From Impatiens glandulifera (Eukaryota > Streptophyta > Magnoliopsida > Ericales > Balsaminaceae), in the NCBI RefSeq assembly GCF_907164915.1, contig NC_061867.1, positions 2,379,676 to 2,443,675 on the forward strand: a stretch of 64,000 nucleotides of DNA, written 5' to 3'. The translations under genes were made by a program, and so were the position numbers. Of this stretch, positions 47,301 through 58,579 are shown one piece after another (positions within the stretch are counted from its first letter, which is position 1; every line of letters begins with the position of its first letter). The notes under the pieces are model-generated. The model had not been told where the DNA came from and ran no database searches. It saw nothing but the letters and a program-made list of their open reading frames with translations.

Positions 47301-47966
47301 GATTCCCGGGTTAAGGACATGGATATGACTCATCGGGTATTTGACAGCCCAACTCGCATTGATAAGACCCCTATCGATTCTGCTCCTTCTGATATGCTCA
47401 TCACCTCTCGTCGAGGACCAAGTGAAGAAGTTGCCAGAATTGGTTGGCTTAACACAGCCAATGTCACAAATGCAATCATTAAAATCAATAATGTCATGAG
47501 TGAAATCAGAATCCGGACTTCTCTCATTTTCAGCCATAGTAACATTAAAATCCCCCAAAACTGCCCATGGGTCTTTATCATCAATTCTATCTTTTAGACA
47601 TCTCCATAATAGACTTCTGTCTGTGATCGAATTAATACAGTAGACAATAGCTAACCGAAAAGAATTATCATCAATCTTGCTTTTAGCTTCAACCATAATA
47701 ACCTAATTAGAAGTATAAAGCATTTTGACATCAACCACTTCAACATTCCAAGCAACCCAAATACTATCGGTTCTATTATTAGAGTTATGTAACAAGCCCC
47801 ATTTACTGTCCATACAAAGACATTTGATTCTATCAACATTGTGATCCTTCACCTTGGTTTCAAGAATTCCCAAGATAGTAAGCTTCTGATCATCAATAAT
47901 TTTACGAATTTCCTTGCTTTTGATGGGATCGTTGATGTCCCGTATATTCCATGTCATAATATTCAT
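44355..47966 (-). pseudogene. LINE ORF2: endonuclease-reverse transcriptase
   Basis: Reading down from ATG 47966: endonuclease start (WNIRDIND, LETK), a stop near 47703, then endonuclease remainder (GDFNVTMAENE, GISDHCPIKLF), and reverse transcriptase blocks NGNKSPGPDGFNAEFF, FRPISCYNVVYKI, a frame break near 46290-46318, IDIRKAFDSVKW, GVRQGDPLSS and the catalytic FADDL. A heavily decayed stretch (45385-45009) leads to a zf-RVT domain (CVLCSGFAESIDHLLGGC) ending at 44355. In active elements the protein nicks target DNA and primes reverse transcription there. Here at least three breaks prevent a complete product. Confidence 0.9.
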
Positions 47967-50900
47967 AAAGTGATATACAAGTTAGATTCATGAATTTCGT
48001 TGTCATCATGGTTAACAAATTGCCTAGCCATTTCATAATCCCTTCTAACGCTGCTATCATTTTCTGAAAACCCATAAGCATCACTATCTTGGCTGTCCTT
48101 AATTGTCACCGATTGATTAGCTTCAAGATTGGGGCAGTAAATGGGCATTGGATCATTCTCGTTAGGAACCAGTAACTCAACATTATTGTGCTTACAGTTA
48201 TCAATCAATAGAATTTGACTCTATTTACCTTCAATATCAGTGTCATAGATCCCTACTAATCCAGAATCAATATCACCCAAACCTGTTGTACCTGAATTTT
48301 CCCAACCGACCAAAGCAGCCTCAGAAGTCTCCAACCCAGAATCAGCTAATGATGACCCAACAGACCCACCAAACTTATCATAACCACCAGACTCAACAGA
48401 CCCATTAAATACTGCAACAACTGAACAAGAAAGACCAGCCAACCCAACCACAAGGGTTGCAAAACTAGGAACAACCATCGCAGACTATTTTTCCAAGGAT
48501 AACCCTTCCTCAGACCCTGCATAATCAAACTCTGTTGGAACTGAAAACCCGACCAGACTTGCAACGGATACAACCAACCCAAATATTAACGTTTTATACC
48601 GACCCGACTCAAGCCTTGCTAAATCAGAGTATACAACATGACCTTCATCAGTAGTTTTATTATTACCCAGCACATGTTGAAGCCCAACTCTACATATTTG
48701 TTTATCATCACCAGAATGTACACTCTGATACCCCCAATATTATTTCCAACCAAACCAAGCACTCCAAGCCGACGATCAACACATTCCTCGAACCTTTGAA
48801 TATCCTGACCGTAGCCATGACTTAGAATTGTATTAGGGTTTTGATTATCGTATTCAAGATTGGGATCAATGTGAGTTCCTGGAATAAGTTGACCCAAACC
48901 ATCTCTCATGGCAAAATCAAACTCAGTACCCAAGAAGTTAGGGCTAGGAACAATGTCAGGGCTAAGGAGTCTACGGTTCAATTTACTTGTGAGGAGAATA
49001 GTGCTGCAGGAACTAAGAGACTTTTGATTGGAGCAAGAATGTTCTTTTTTATGACTGAGATTAGGAATCAGATCCTTATCCCTATCACCCTGATTGGGGG
49101 ATTTATGACCTTTCACTAAAAGCTCACCATTCTGCATAGTATTATTATAATTCTTTGGAAAAATGATCATGGATGTAGAGGGTGGTTGAGCAATAATTCC
49201 CACGGTCTTGATCAAGAACACAGTCCTAACCTGAGATGACAAGGTCCTGATTAGAGATGACATTGTCCATACCTGGATTGACACAGTCTTGATCAGCAAT
49301 GATACGGTCCCGACCTGGGATGACAAGGTCCTGATCAGAGATGACATTGTCCAGACCTGGGATGACACAGTCCTGACCAGCAATGACATTGTCCTGACTT
49401 GGGATTACATAGTCCTGACCTGAGATGACAAGGTCCTGACCTGGAATGACACAGTCCTTATTAGGGATGACACAGTCTTGACCTGGGATGACACAGTCCT
49501 GACCTGAGATGACACAGTCCTGACCCTGAGCGAATAACATTACATATTGTTCAATTTCCTGCCTAACACCAAGATTCTGATTCTGATCCAGCAATCCAAC
49601 TCGTTTCTGCACCCAGACCTGTTTCAACTTTCTCTTCTTTTTCATTATTAACCCATGACTTTTCTTAACCTCCTGTAGGAGAGATAAATTGCAAACTTTT
49701 TCATCAGACAGATTGCTAGCCATCATATTGCCAGCTTCCAAGCTCTCATTACACTTCCCATGGTAACTTGGGGAAAAAACCAGCATACTCTTACCCTGAA
49801 AAACAGTATCACCATTAATACCCTTAACTCTATTACGACTCCATAACCGTTTGACAATCTTTTTCTGCTTCTCAACCTATTTGTATGTCCCTAATCTTTT
49901 TTGCCTAAAATTACTCATTGCCTTGACATCAAGACAAACAAACTTTCCAGTTTTCAGAAACCAACTCGTATTATCACATTGCCCAGACTGATGAGCAAGA
50001 GGCTCAGGGTCAGCAACAACGTTTCTATTGTTTAGACCAACTGCTGGGGTGGGAACACTGGAATTGGGAGGATTACTAGTGTTTGGAGAACAAGCATTAT
50101 TGACATGAAAGTTCTTAATAGGGTGGGTAAAAGTGCTGCACCTAATACAGCGATTCAGCCTCCATTCGTATTGCACACCAATGGTATAAGAGGAACCCAA
50201 CCTATCCTGTAGTTCAAGCTTCATGGGAAGGTGGCTGCCTGGATGAATTTCAACACTCACTCTGGAAATGGATGCTCGTTCATATCCTTCCATTGCTGGG
50301 TCAAACATAAGAGGCTTTCCAAGCATTTTTGCAATATATGCAAGACCTGTAGGATTGCAAATGTGTGGAGGAATATTTTTGAGTTTGACCCAGATTTTCT
50401 CCAACTCAGGAGGTTTACAATTTGTGTTGAGCTTTTCACACCACTTATATATCTTGAATCTCTGATTTTTGATAAATGTATACTCAGCACTAATGATTCC
50501 CTACAACTCACTGCCATTGCGGAAGAATAGAAAGTAAAACCCAAAATCATTAACAGTGACCTTCTGACCAGCTTTCTCCCATAGTTCCAAAAGAGTATTT
50601 TTAACAACATTGAATGGGATCTTAGTATTGCCCATAAAATGACCAACAAGGACAAAATCCCAAGCTTTGACACAAACTTCCTCAATCTCTGGCGGGAGTT
50701 TGAACTTATATGGTTGATCAAGGGTAATCACAACCAAAGAAGAAGTATCAACACTGAATTTACCCTTTTCAGGGTCAGGTGTGGCAGTTCTGCTCCATAC
50801 GTTACCTTCCAGCCAGGATCTTCCAGGATTACTTCTAACTGAATATACTTGGGCTTTAGGACATTTAGAAGCTTCCTTAATTAAATCAACCGACCATTTA

Positions 50901-51360
50901 ACAACAACATCATACTGACTCTTATCAAACAAATTCCAATCCTGTAAATAATGGACATTGAACTGGATATTCAGCTGTTCTAAATGGTTCTTAGCCATCA
51001 TGATTTCCTGTTTTCTAGCCTGGAGCGATAACTTTCTTATTTGATTATGAAGCCAAGATAGATTTGCTATCTCATTTTTTTGCATCAACCAAGCTTGAGG
51101 GATTTCATTAGAGATAGGCTGAAGAGGAGCATGAGGCTTACTAACATTAGAAGAAATAGGACTGGCGTTAGTGGAAATAGCACCAGAACTCCCATTGGGA
51201 TCAGAACCTTTCTTCTGCATAGTACTAGCCTTTTCAGCCCACCTGACCCTCCTACCGTTATTGGCAGATCCAACTCTTTTAAGAATATCAGCATTAGGAT
51301 CTGGGTTCCTTTGGTATTATTACTTGTCATTTCAACATAAAGGTTGGATACATCGTCCAT
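47963..51360 (-). pseudogene. LINE ORF1: DUF4283 / zinc-knuckle nucleic-acid-binding protein
   Basis: Starts near 51360 and runs in pieces through a frameshift near 51200. A DUF4283-like region (51220-50501, ending FRNGSEL then stop) continues out of the stop into IWVKLKNIPPHICNPTGLAY and a knuckle-like CIRCSTFTHPIKNFHVNNAC (50404-49877), where the expected last Cys is Phe. Then come a heptapeptide-repeat section (49524-49226) and a C-terminal part ending at the TGA 47965-47963. That stop overlaps the ORF2 start codon as ATGA. Plant LINE ORF1 proteins package the RNA. This one is interrupted several times. Confidence 0.75.
49226..49524 (-). repeat. 21-bp minisatellite coding for GQDCVIP heptads in LINE ORF1
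   Basis: Fourteen consecutive seven-residue units of the form GQDCVIP/GLDNVIS/DQDLVIP with little length variation. The 21-bp period keeps the frame. Substitutions between units show it expanded before or during decay of the element. Confidence 0.9.
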
Positions 51361-51544
51361 ATTCTCATATGATGTTTATACTTTGATTACACACAAAAAT
51401 AAGTAGAACTACTTATATGATTAAATTCCATATGATAATCATCCCTTTAATACCAAAAATATTTGATTTTAAAAAGTAATATTTTTAATATGAAATAAAA
51501 TATAGTATTATTTTTTTGTTTTAAAGGAAAGGAAACACGTGACA

Positions 51545-51830
51545 GCTAATTCTGTCCTATTGATAAATTTCAGGTAGGTTGACCTTAAACCTAGATTGTC
51601 CCAATTTAGACACAAACCTTAAACTAGCTAGCTATTTTTCCGATATCCTAAATTTCCGTGTCAACTTGTTTCGGCGGCTGCGAGAAACCCTAGCTCGAAG
51701 TCGAACCCCCTTCTTTTGGCGGCTGGCATTTGAGAAATTAACCCTAGCTCGATCCCCCATTTTCTTCTCGTTCGTTGTTTGACTTCTCGCTGCTCTAGAT
51801 CCCCCAATTTCATATTCGATTCAAATTGAA
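51545..51830 (+). repeat. inverted copy of the ARID leader
   Basis: Matches the reverse complement of about 37355-37620: TTTCAGGTAGGTTGACCTTA through GTTTCGGCGGCTGCGAGAAA to TCTCGCTGCTCTAGATC. It lies just beyond the LINE 5' end, so an inversion accompanied the rearrangement. Confidence 0.9.
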
Positions 51831-53636
51831 AGCACCTAGACGAAAGTAGAGTCATAATTATAACGAGCGGTTGTACAAGCATCTCCATCTGGATAAAAAA
51901 AAAATTAATAATTTAAATAATTCATAGACTTTGTTTGAGGAAGATTATTCAGATTTTTTAAAAACGATTAAAACAAGATTATTCAGATTGATTCAACTTC
52001 TCCGGCAATTTTTTCAAAAAACATTCATTCAAAATAATAATTAAAATTTTATCTTAGTATTAACATCGATCTAATACTTTTTTTAATGGATAGTTTCTTT
52101 TTCGTTTAAAATGTCAAAATGTTTATCTTAAAAATTGCAATAATTTATTATACGGTCATGTTACACATTTTCTAGGTGAGTTTTATTAAAAAAATTGTAA
52201 AATAAACGCATGAGATAATAAAAATTGAACCAATAATTTTATGACATTAAAATTTGATGAGATATACTTTGAGAGTTACAGTCTAAAGTCATAATATTTT
52301 GTACGATTTAACAAATAATCTACCACTTTTATTAAATTAAAATAAGAAAGTAGGTATACATAGAATCAAAGTTTCAATCAGAGTGACCTCGGTGACTTCC
52401 ATAAAGAGGAAGACGAGATAAATCGAAACGAAAGAAATGAAATATTTAACAAAAACAATTATATAAATTTAAAAATATAATGTTACCTAGAGATGTGATA
52501 GCATAAATATATAAAACAAGAATGAGATCGAATATTTTGCTAACGCTCTCAATTATCTAAATCTACGCGGTTTGAGATAGATCGAGTCTATAACTCTACT
52601 AATAACAAGCGAAAACGAAGATAGAGAACTCTCGGAGAGGCGGCGCTAAACTAGGGTACGATGAGAGAAAGAAAGCGTATAGAGAGGCGCCGCACATCTA
52701 CTAGGGTATGATTTAGAAATGTGAGAAGATGAATGCTATTTATAGAACCCTAATTGGAGTTAAGGCCTTGTTTGTTTATAGAATTAATTTAATTTACTAG
52801 TTTTATATATTGGTTTGTAATTATTATATTTAATAAATTTAAAGTGGAGTTAAATATAATATTTACAACTTTTATAGAACAAAGTTATCAACAAACCTAT
52901 TTTCTAATATTTTCTCAATCTCCAAATATAATATTTTTACCCTTTTTATAATACATTATTTTCATTTCACTTTTCATATTTTATCTCCAAACATTTTAAC
53001 TTCTTTTTTAAAAAAAAAAAATCACCTTAGTCCCCCAACTTCAATTTAGAATTAAATTAACCTAAAATTATTGTTTTTAATTGATTTTGGTCCTGACTTC
53101 AATTTGGAATTAAATTAACTTAAAATCATTGTTTTTAAATGAATTTGATCTTAAGTTTTTTTAACAATTATGTCCCCAACTTTGGTTTAAAGTAAAACCG
53201 TCTCAAATAATTGAAATTATTTTACTTTATTTTTTTATACTTCTTCCTAAATGTTACCATTTCTCTAATGTTTATTTTTTTATATGTAATTTCTTATTTC
53301 AATTAAATGACTTTCATTATGATAACAAACTAATCAAAACTGAACCTATATATGTCAAGTTATTTATTTATTTATTTGAAACTTTGTTTAAGGATTTAAT
53401 TATAAAATGAGAGTTTAACTAGTAACTACCATCCTATCTATATTTTTAAACATTTAAAAATAAAATAACATATTAAAAAATCTTTAAAAAAGCATGTTAA
53501 CTAGTGGTGAACTATATATCCTTCTATTTAAATCTTAGTAGCAACACATTATTTATTCTTATTTAATTTTGTATAAATATTTTTGATAAAGATAAAACAA
53601 GTTACTCTATTATTCTAGGATAAAATTAGTTAATTA

Positions 53637-53638
<2 letters not shown>
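51831..53638. other. AT-rich intergenic sequence
   Basis: No gene is seen. 52460-52760 is GA-rich, with two GAGAGGCG(C)CGC-type blocks that resemble a gene or element leader, but no frame follows. 53035-53160 holds a roughly 65-bp imperfect tandem duplication (ACTTCAATTTAGAATTAAAT). Confidence 0.5.

Positions 53639-53731
<93 letters not shown>
53639..53731. repeat. (TA)n microsatellite, ~93 bp
   Basis: An uninterrupted alternating TA tract. Confidence 0.98.
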
Positions 53732-53733
<2 letters not shown>

Positions 53734-55178
53734 ATTTTATTTATGTTATTAAAATGTTAAATTTCAATGTTAGTTCTCTTAATTAAAAAAATGTTAAATG
53801 TTAAATTTTATTATTGTTATGTATTAATTAATTTATTTTTCTTTTTTACAAAAAATCATTTTGCAAAACGATAAATCATGATATTAAAATAAAAAACGAC
53901 ACTTAATAAGTTATCGAGCTCGTAAATCATCGAGAAGAACGATTAACTCCTCGACAGACTCTATTGATTTTCTAAACTAATCTCAGAAAGCTTCGTAATA
54001 ATAATATTATGAATGATACGTATTTAATGACTACGAACATTGAAAATTTGACGATTTCTCTCCAACTAGATAATCCACCAAAAAATAATTGAGATGGTAA
54101 CCCAACTATATAGGTCTGTCATATCAGTCACATCAATTCAAACTTCTCAGCAAGTATCCAAAGACTCGAGCATCACCAAATAAATCTTAGTAATACTTCA
54201 AAAAAAACTTCAAATGCTAATCACCCCTCGACAATATTAAAGTAAATGAGTAGTCGATTTAACATTTTCGTGGTACATAAGACTAACCATAATACATCAT
54301 TTTTCATTCACATATAATCGGTTAGAATTCCACAATTAATAACGTTATATTCAATAAACGAGATATTGGTTGGAATTTTTTCCCCCAAAATTTTTCCAAA
54401 CAAATTAAAATTATATAAAATTATCTTAATGAACAACTAGTAGTTATGCCCACATGAAAAATTACTTTTTATTTCTGATCCGGGTTTATTATCAGAGTTG
54501 GTTATCCCGACCCTGATAAGCCTAGCTAGGGAAGTCCACTCCTTAGGGTAGCCCATTTATTAAAATAAACAAGATATTTCTAGTATTTTTTAAACATAAT
54601 TAAATTTAGCCTTTTAGGATGTAAATAAAAGATTTCAATTTAGTCATTAGATCTAACTTCACTAAAACTTTTTTTCCTTCATTTTTTTAGCTGTCAAAAT
54701 TGACGGTTTTTTTTTTCCTTCATTTTTTTAGCTGTCAAAATTGACGTTTTTTTTAGGCTGGGGTAGCCCAATACTATGGGCCGTTATTGATAATTATCCT
54801 CACCGTAACAATCATCCCGTTTAATTAAAATATTTTTTTAAAAAAAAAATTGAACCTAAAATTCATTATTTATTATGTACGATATTTTTTTTACTTAAAC
54901 TAATTTTGTGAGTTGTATTAATTAGTGAACATGAATTATAAAATTTATAAAATATTATTTAAAATTAAAAAAAATTATTTTAAATTTTAATTTATTTTAA
55001 TTTTTGAGAAACCGAAGTTACCGAACTAATGACACTAATTTTCAGTTTGGTAGGTTAGGCCTCTCCTACCCGTAGGCCCAAGGAGAGGATCCTCCGTGTG
55101 ATTGCATTTAACATTAAACTTGTTATCAAAAATTATTCTTCCTTTAACTTAGGTCGGATTTAGTGAAATCAAATATAG
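53732..55178. other. AT-rich intergenic sequence
   Basis: No gene is seen. A 40-bp direct duplication (CCTTCATTTTTTTAGCTGTC) lies at about 54675 and 54717. Short GC-richer patches near 54480-54560 and 55040-55100 have no recognisable identity. Confidence 0.5.
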
Positions 55179-55550
55179 GATAAATGACTTTTGGTTACTT
55201 GAGTTATTTTAATGGGCGGTTATTTTTTAATTTATTTTATCAAAATTTAAAAAATTGACCACTTTTTTTATATGGTGGGACCTTCTATTACATTTTATTT
55301 CTCTTTATTTTTTCATTTTATTATTTATTATATATTAAAATATTTTAACTTAATTTTATAAAATTTAAATTTTTAAATATGAGAGAAAATTTTAATCAAT
55401 TAAAAGTTCAAATAACCCAACATCAAACAAGTTTTTAAGAAAAAACAGTCGTCTTTATATTATTTTGGAATTGTATCTCAATTTTATAATAAAATATTAA
55501 ATTTGTAGTTGGACTCAATTTTAATGAGAAAAAAAAAATTTATTTTAGGG
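55179..55550 (-). repeat. dispersed repeat, inverted sibling of 902-1300
   Basis: The reverse complement matches 902-1300, and its flank at 55130-55160 also matches 2917-2945, immediately beyond the tandem array of the first copy. Confidence 0.7.
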
Positions 55551-56030
55551 CAAATTACTTAGACGGCACTTTAATTAATCTTTGATCACTCACTTTTAAC
55601 CCTCATATTAATATTTAAAACAAATCGTCCCTTCAACTTTTAGATCATCAATACATTTTTTTTTGTCAACTTTTTAGTTAAACATAACTGTTTAAACTTA
55701 ATTTTTTTTATATATTATCTTTAATCTTAATTATTATATATATATATAATTATTAAATCTCTCTTTTATATATATATATATACATTATCATTAATTTTTA
55801 TTTTGATATAATTATTAAATCTCTTTTATATATAAAACAAAATTTAAAAATAATTTATATATATTATCTTTAATTATTAAATTTTATATATAGAATATAT
55901 ATTTTAAAAAATAATTTGAGGTTTAATATTAATGGTGACCTTCCAACTACTCAATTAATTTTAATTTTAATTTTCAAATTAATTTTTAAAATATATATTA
56001 TATAAATTAATGTTTAAAGATAATAATATA
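55551..56030. other. AT-rich spacer with local TATA-rich duplications
   Basis: ATTATTAAATCTCT-type text recurs several times (55745-55925). Nothing coding is seen. Confidence 0.5.
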
Positions 56031-57060
56031 TAAAAACACCAATAATGAATAAAAAACTTTCAAAAATAATTTGCACAATTACCAAATTATAGTATATATA
56101 AGTCATTCATGAATTAAAATAGGAAAAAAAAAATTAAAAATCCAACATTCAAAGCACCATTCATCCCTTTATGTCTAAAATTTGGAAAATTTTAGAAAGA
56201 AAAATCCTCACAGATTCTAGAATATTCTAATTGAAATAATGTCTCACTTAATTTATTTTCGGTAAACATTAAGGCATATTAAATTCGGTAAAATCTTGTG
56301 ACTCCATGTTGCCATCATCAAATATAGTGCTGTCATATTTTCCTTCATCGTCGCTGTCCAATTCTTTCACATTCGAAGTAATTCGATTCTGGTATCTTCT
56401 ACTACAAAGAATGAACACGTTAAAATAATAACTTACCACGTTTTCCCAATTTTGTTTGGAAATAACTTCGTTTAGTTAATGAATTACTTCCTCACCCATT
56501 CTATCAAACTTCCAATCATAGAACAATGAACCAATTTGGCGTTTTAGTTCCACCCTCTTCTCCGCAATGTGAAACTTGGTGCAGAAAATTGAACTGGTTG
56601 TTCACATTAACATGTTTCACCCCTCCCTTTACCAACGACAGAATAAGTATCAAATTCAATTTCGGGCACACAATATATGTTTCCTAGCCATTTTGGGTCG
56701 GATGTGTTATCGGAGTAGGTGCATTGAGTCAGCTCAAACATTTGAGTTTGATAGAGTGTGCCGATACGCTTGCCTTTGGTCTTTCAGATTAATCAAATTA
56801 GGAGTATCTTCCTTTTTAGTAGGATATGTCCTTGTCCTTCTAAGTTTTAAAAACTCTTTTTAGACGTCCTGACGGGATTAACAACTCTGCTGTGAGATGA
56901 TGTGCATGGATCATATGCAAATATATGGCACTCGGGAAAGAAAACAATCTATTGCTATACTTCTCTTTTAACCGTTGATTGAGATACGTAAAATCTTTGT
57001 ACATAGAAGAATTTATTTTCACCTTCTTCTACATGTATTTAAACAAAAATTACAAATTAA
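56031..57060 (-). pseudogene. ARID-ELM2 exon 2-only pseudogene with downstream sequence
   Basis: The exon 2-like part is about 57031-56269. 56031-56268 is the usual ARID downstream text. It is closest to the copy at 42815-43621 (shared CACCAATAATGAATAAAAAA text at the edge). About 60 bp before the SANT region are deleted near 56470-56490, and the 5' part is frameshifted. Not expected to be functional. Confidence 0.85.
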
Positions 57061-57912
57061 TTTATATTGAAAAATGTATATACAAACAGCTACTAGTATA
57101 TGTAGAAAGAGAGAAAATATATTCTTTGTTGATGTTTTTTTAGATTATTATTTTGAGTATTTATAGTTTTGATTGTGATATACACATTGGAATATCATTG
57201 TAAATATAGATTTTTTTTATAAGAATGAAGCTAATAGATTATAAATATTTTCATGGTTACATTTCTAAGTTTGGGTTGTGGAGGTCTAATAATTTGATCT
57301 GGTATTTATAGCCAATTTCCTAATGGATTTGGGATGTTACATTACTAAATAGACATTTTGTTTTTAATTTAATTTTTTTTTTGTAGTCCACCAAAAGTTG
57401 GTGAAACCAATTAAAATATGTACAATAAAACAAGTTAAAACAGAAGTTGATAAACTGTAAAAAAAAATCACAATACATTCATTTAAATAAAGAATGAATG
57501 TGTGCGTATTAAGGGACATGTCTAAATATATATTCCTTACAAATGGATTAGGAATTATGAACAATTACAAATGGGATAAAATTATTAATCTCTAAAGTCA
57601 TAACAAATAATTCACAATTACTGGGTCATTATTATTCTAAGAGGCATATATTTAAACAAAACCAGTTTATCATAAAGGATCAGAGCATATATGTCCCATC
57701 AAACTTTTTGTTTGAATCATTGTTTTCAATTATTTGTAATGATATGTTATCTATTTGTATAAAGTTTGTTTTCTTACTCACAAAAAAAATTGAATATAAA
57801 ATATTATTAACAAGAAAAGATTCACTACAAAAATATTATTCACTACACTTTAATCATGTTCTTTTAATTAATTAGATGAATAATCCATTGATCCAATAGT
57901 CAATAAATGTTC
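57061..57912. other. spacer before the second duplication unit
   Basis: No gene is seen. It ends at the junction where sequence identical to 34232 onward begins. Confidence 0.5.
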
Positions 57913-58579
57913 TAGAAATGTTGTTCAATAAATATATACAATAGTCAAATTTATTTTGAAAAATATATTTAGAAGCTAATCAGAAAATATTTTCTTATAC
58001 ATATATAAATTCAATTCCAAACAAATGTTTTCAAATGGATTCAGTTCCCATAAATCAAATATTTATTTGACAAATAAGAAAATTAGCAATTTATTTACAA
58101 AAATTACACATTCAAAAATGTTTAATGAACAAATGAATTATTGGGCCTTCACCTCACCCTAGTGAAATTGAGGGTAGAAAATACTAATGGATCCTAATCA
58201 AACCAACTACCTAAACATATATTCAAGCAAAAACAAAAATATGCACTAAACATAAATGAAAAATGTGAAGTATTAAAAAAGATTAAAATCAATTAGCTAA
58301 GATATGCAAAGATTGAAAAATAATTTCCTTACTTATCTAGCTAAACTCTCTAAAACCAACAATAATGAATAATAAAATTTCAAAAACAAATTGCACAATT
58401 ACCAAATTATAGTTATAGGTCATACAAGAATCAAAATAGAAAAAAATTACAAATCCAACATTCAAAGCACCATTCATCCCTTTATGTCTAAAATTTGAGA
58501 AATTAGAAAGAAAAATCCTCACAGATTCTAGAATATTCTACTTGAAATAATGTCTCACTTAATTTATTTTCGGTAAAAA

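Larger units (their letters stand above)
44173..51395 (-). mobile_element. L1-type non-LTR retrotransposon (LINE), full-length-sized, decayed
   Basis: About 7.2 kb on the minus strand. The 3' end is marked by a run of about 12-13 A (T on the plus strand, 44174-44186). ORF1 (DUF4283 and zinc-knuckle type) precedes ORF2 (AP endonuclease, reverse transcriptase, zf-RVT). Both contain stops and frameshifts, so it is inactive. I found no convincing target-site duplication. It separates ARID-derived sequence on the left (42190-43621) from an inverted ARID leader on the right. Confidence 0.9.
34232..57912 (+). repeat. first unit of a ~23.7-kb direct segmental duplication
   Basis: Sequence from 34232 onward reappears from 57913 in the same order and orientation (offset 23,681, growing by small indels, one being a TA-repeat difference near 35965/59647). 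The match continues to the window end, about 6.1 kb. The unit would contain the ARID gene, its pseudogenes and the LINE if the second copy continues beyond the window. Identity is very high, so the event is recent or an assembly duplicate. Confidence 0.85.

Noticed and set aside
48841..49119. plus-strand open frame inside the LINE
   Set aside because: Antisense to ORF1, without family resemblance.
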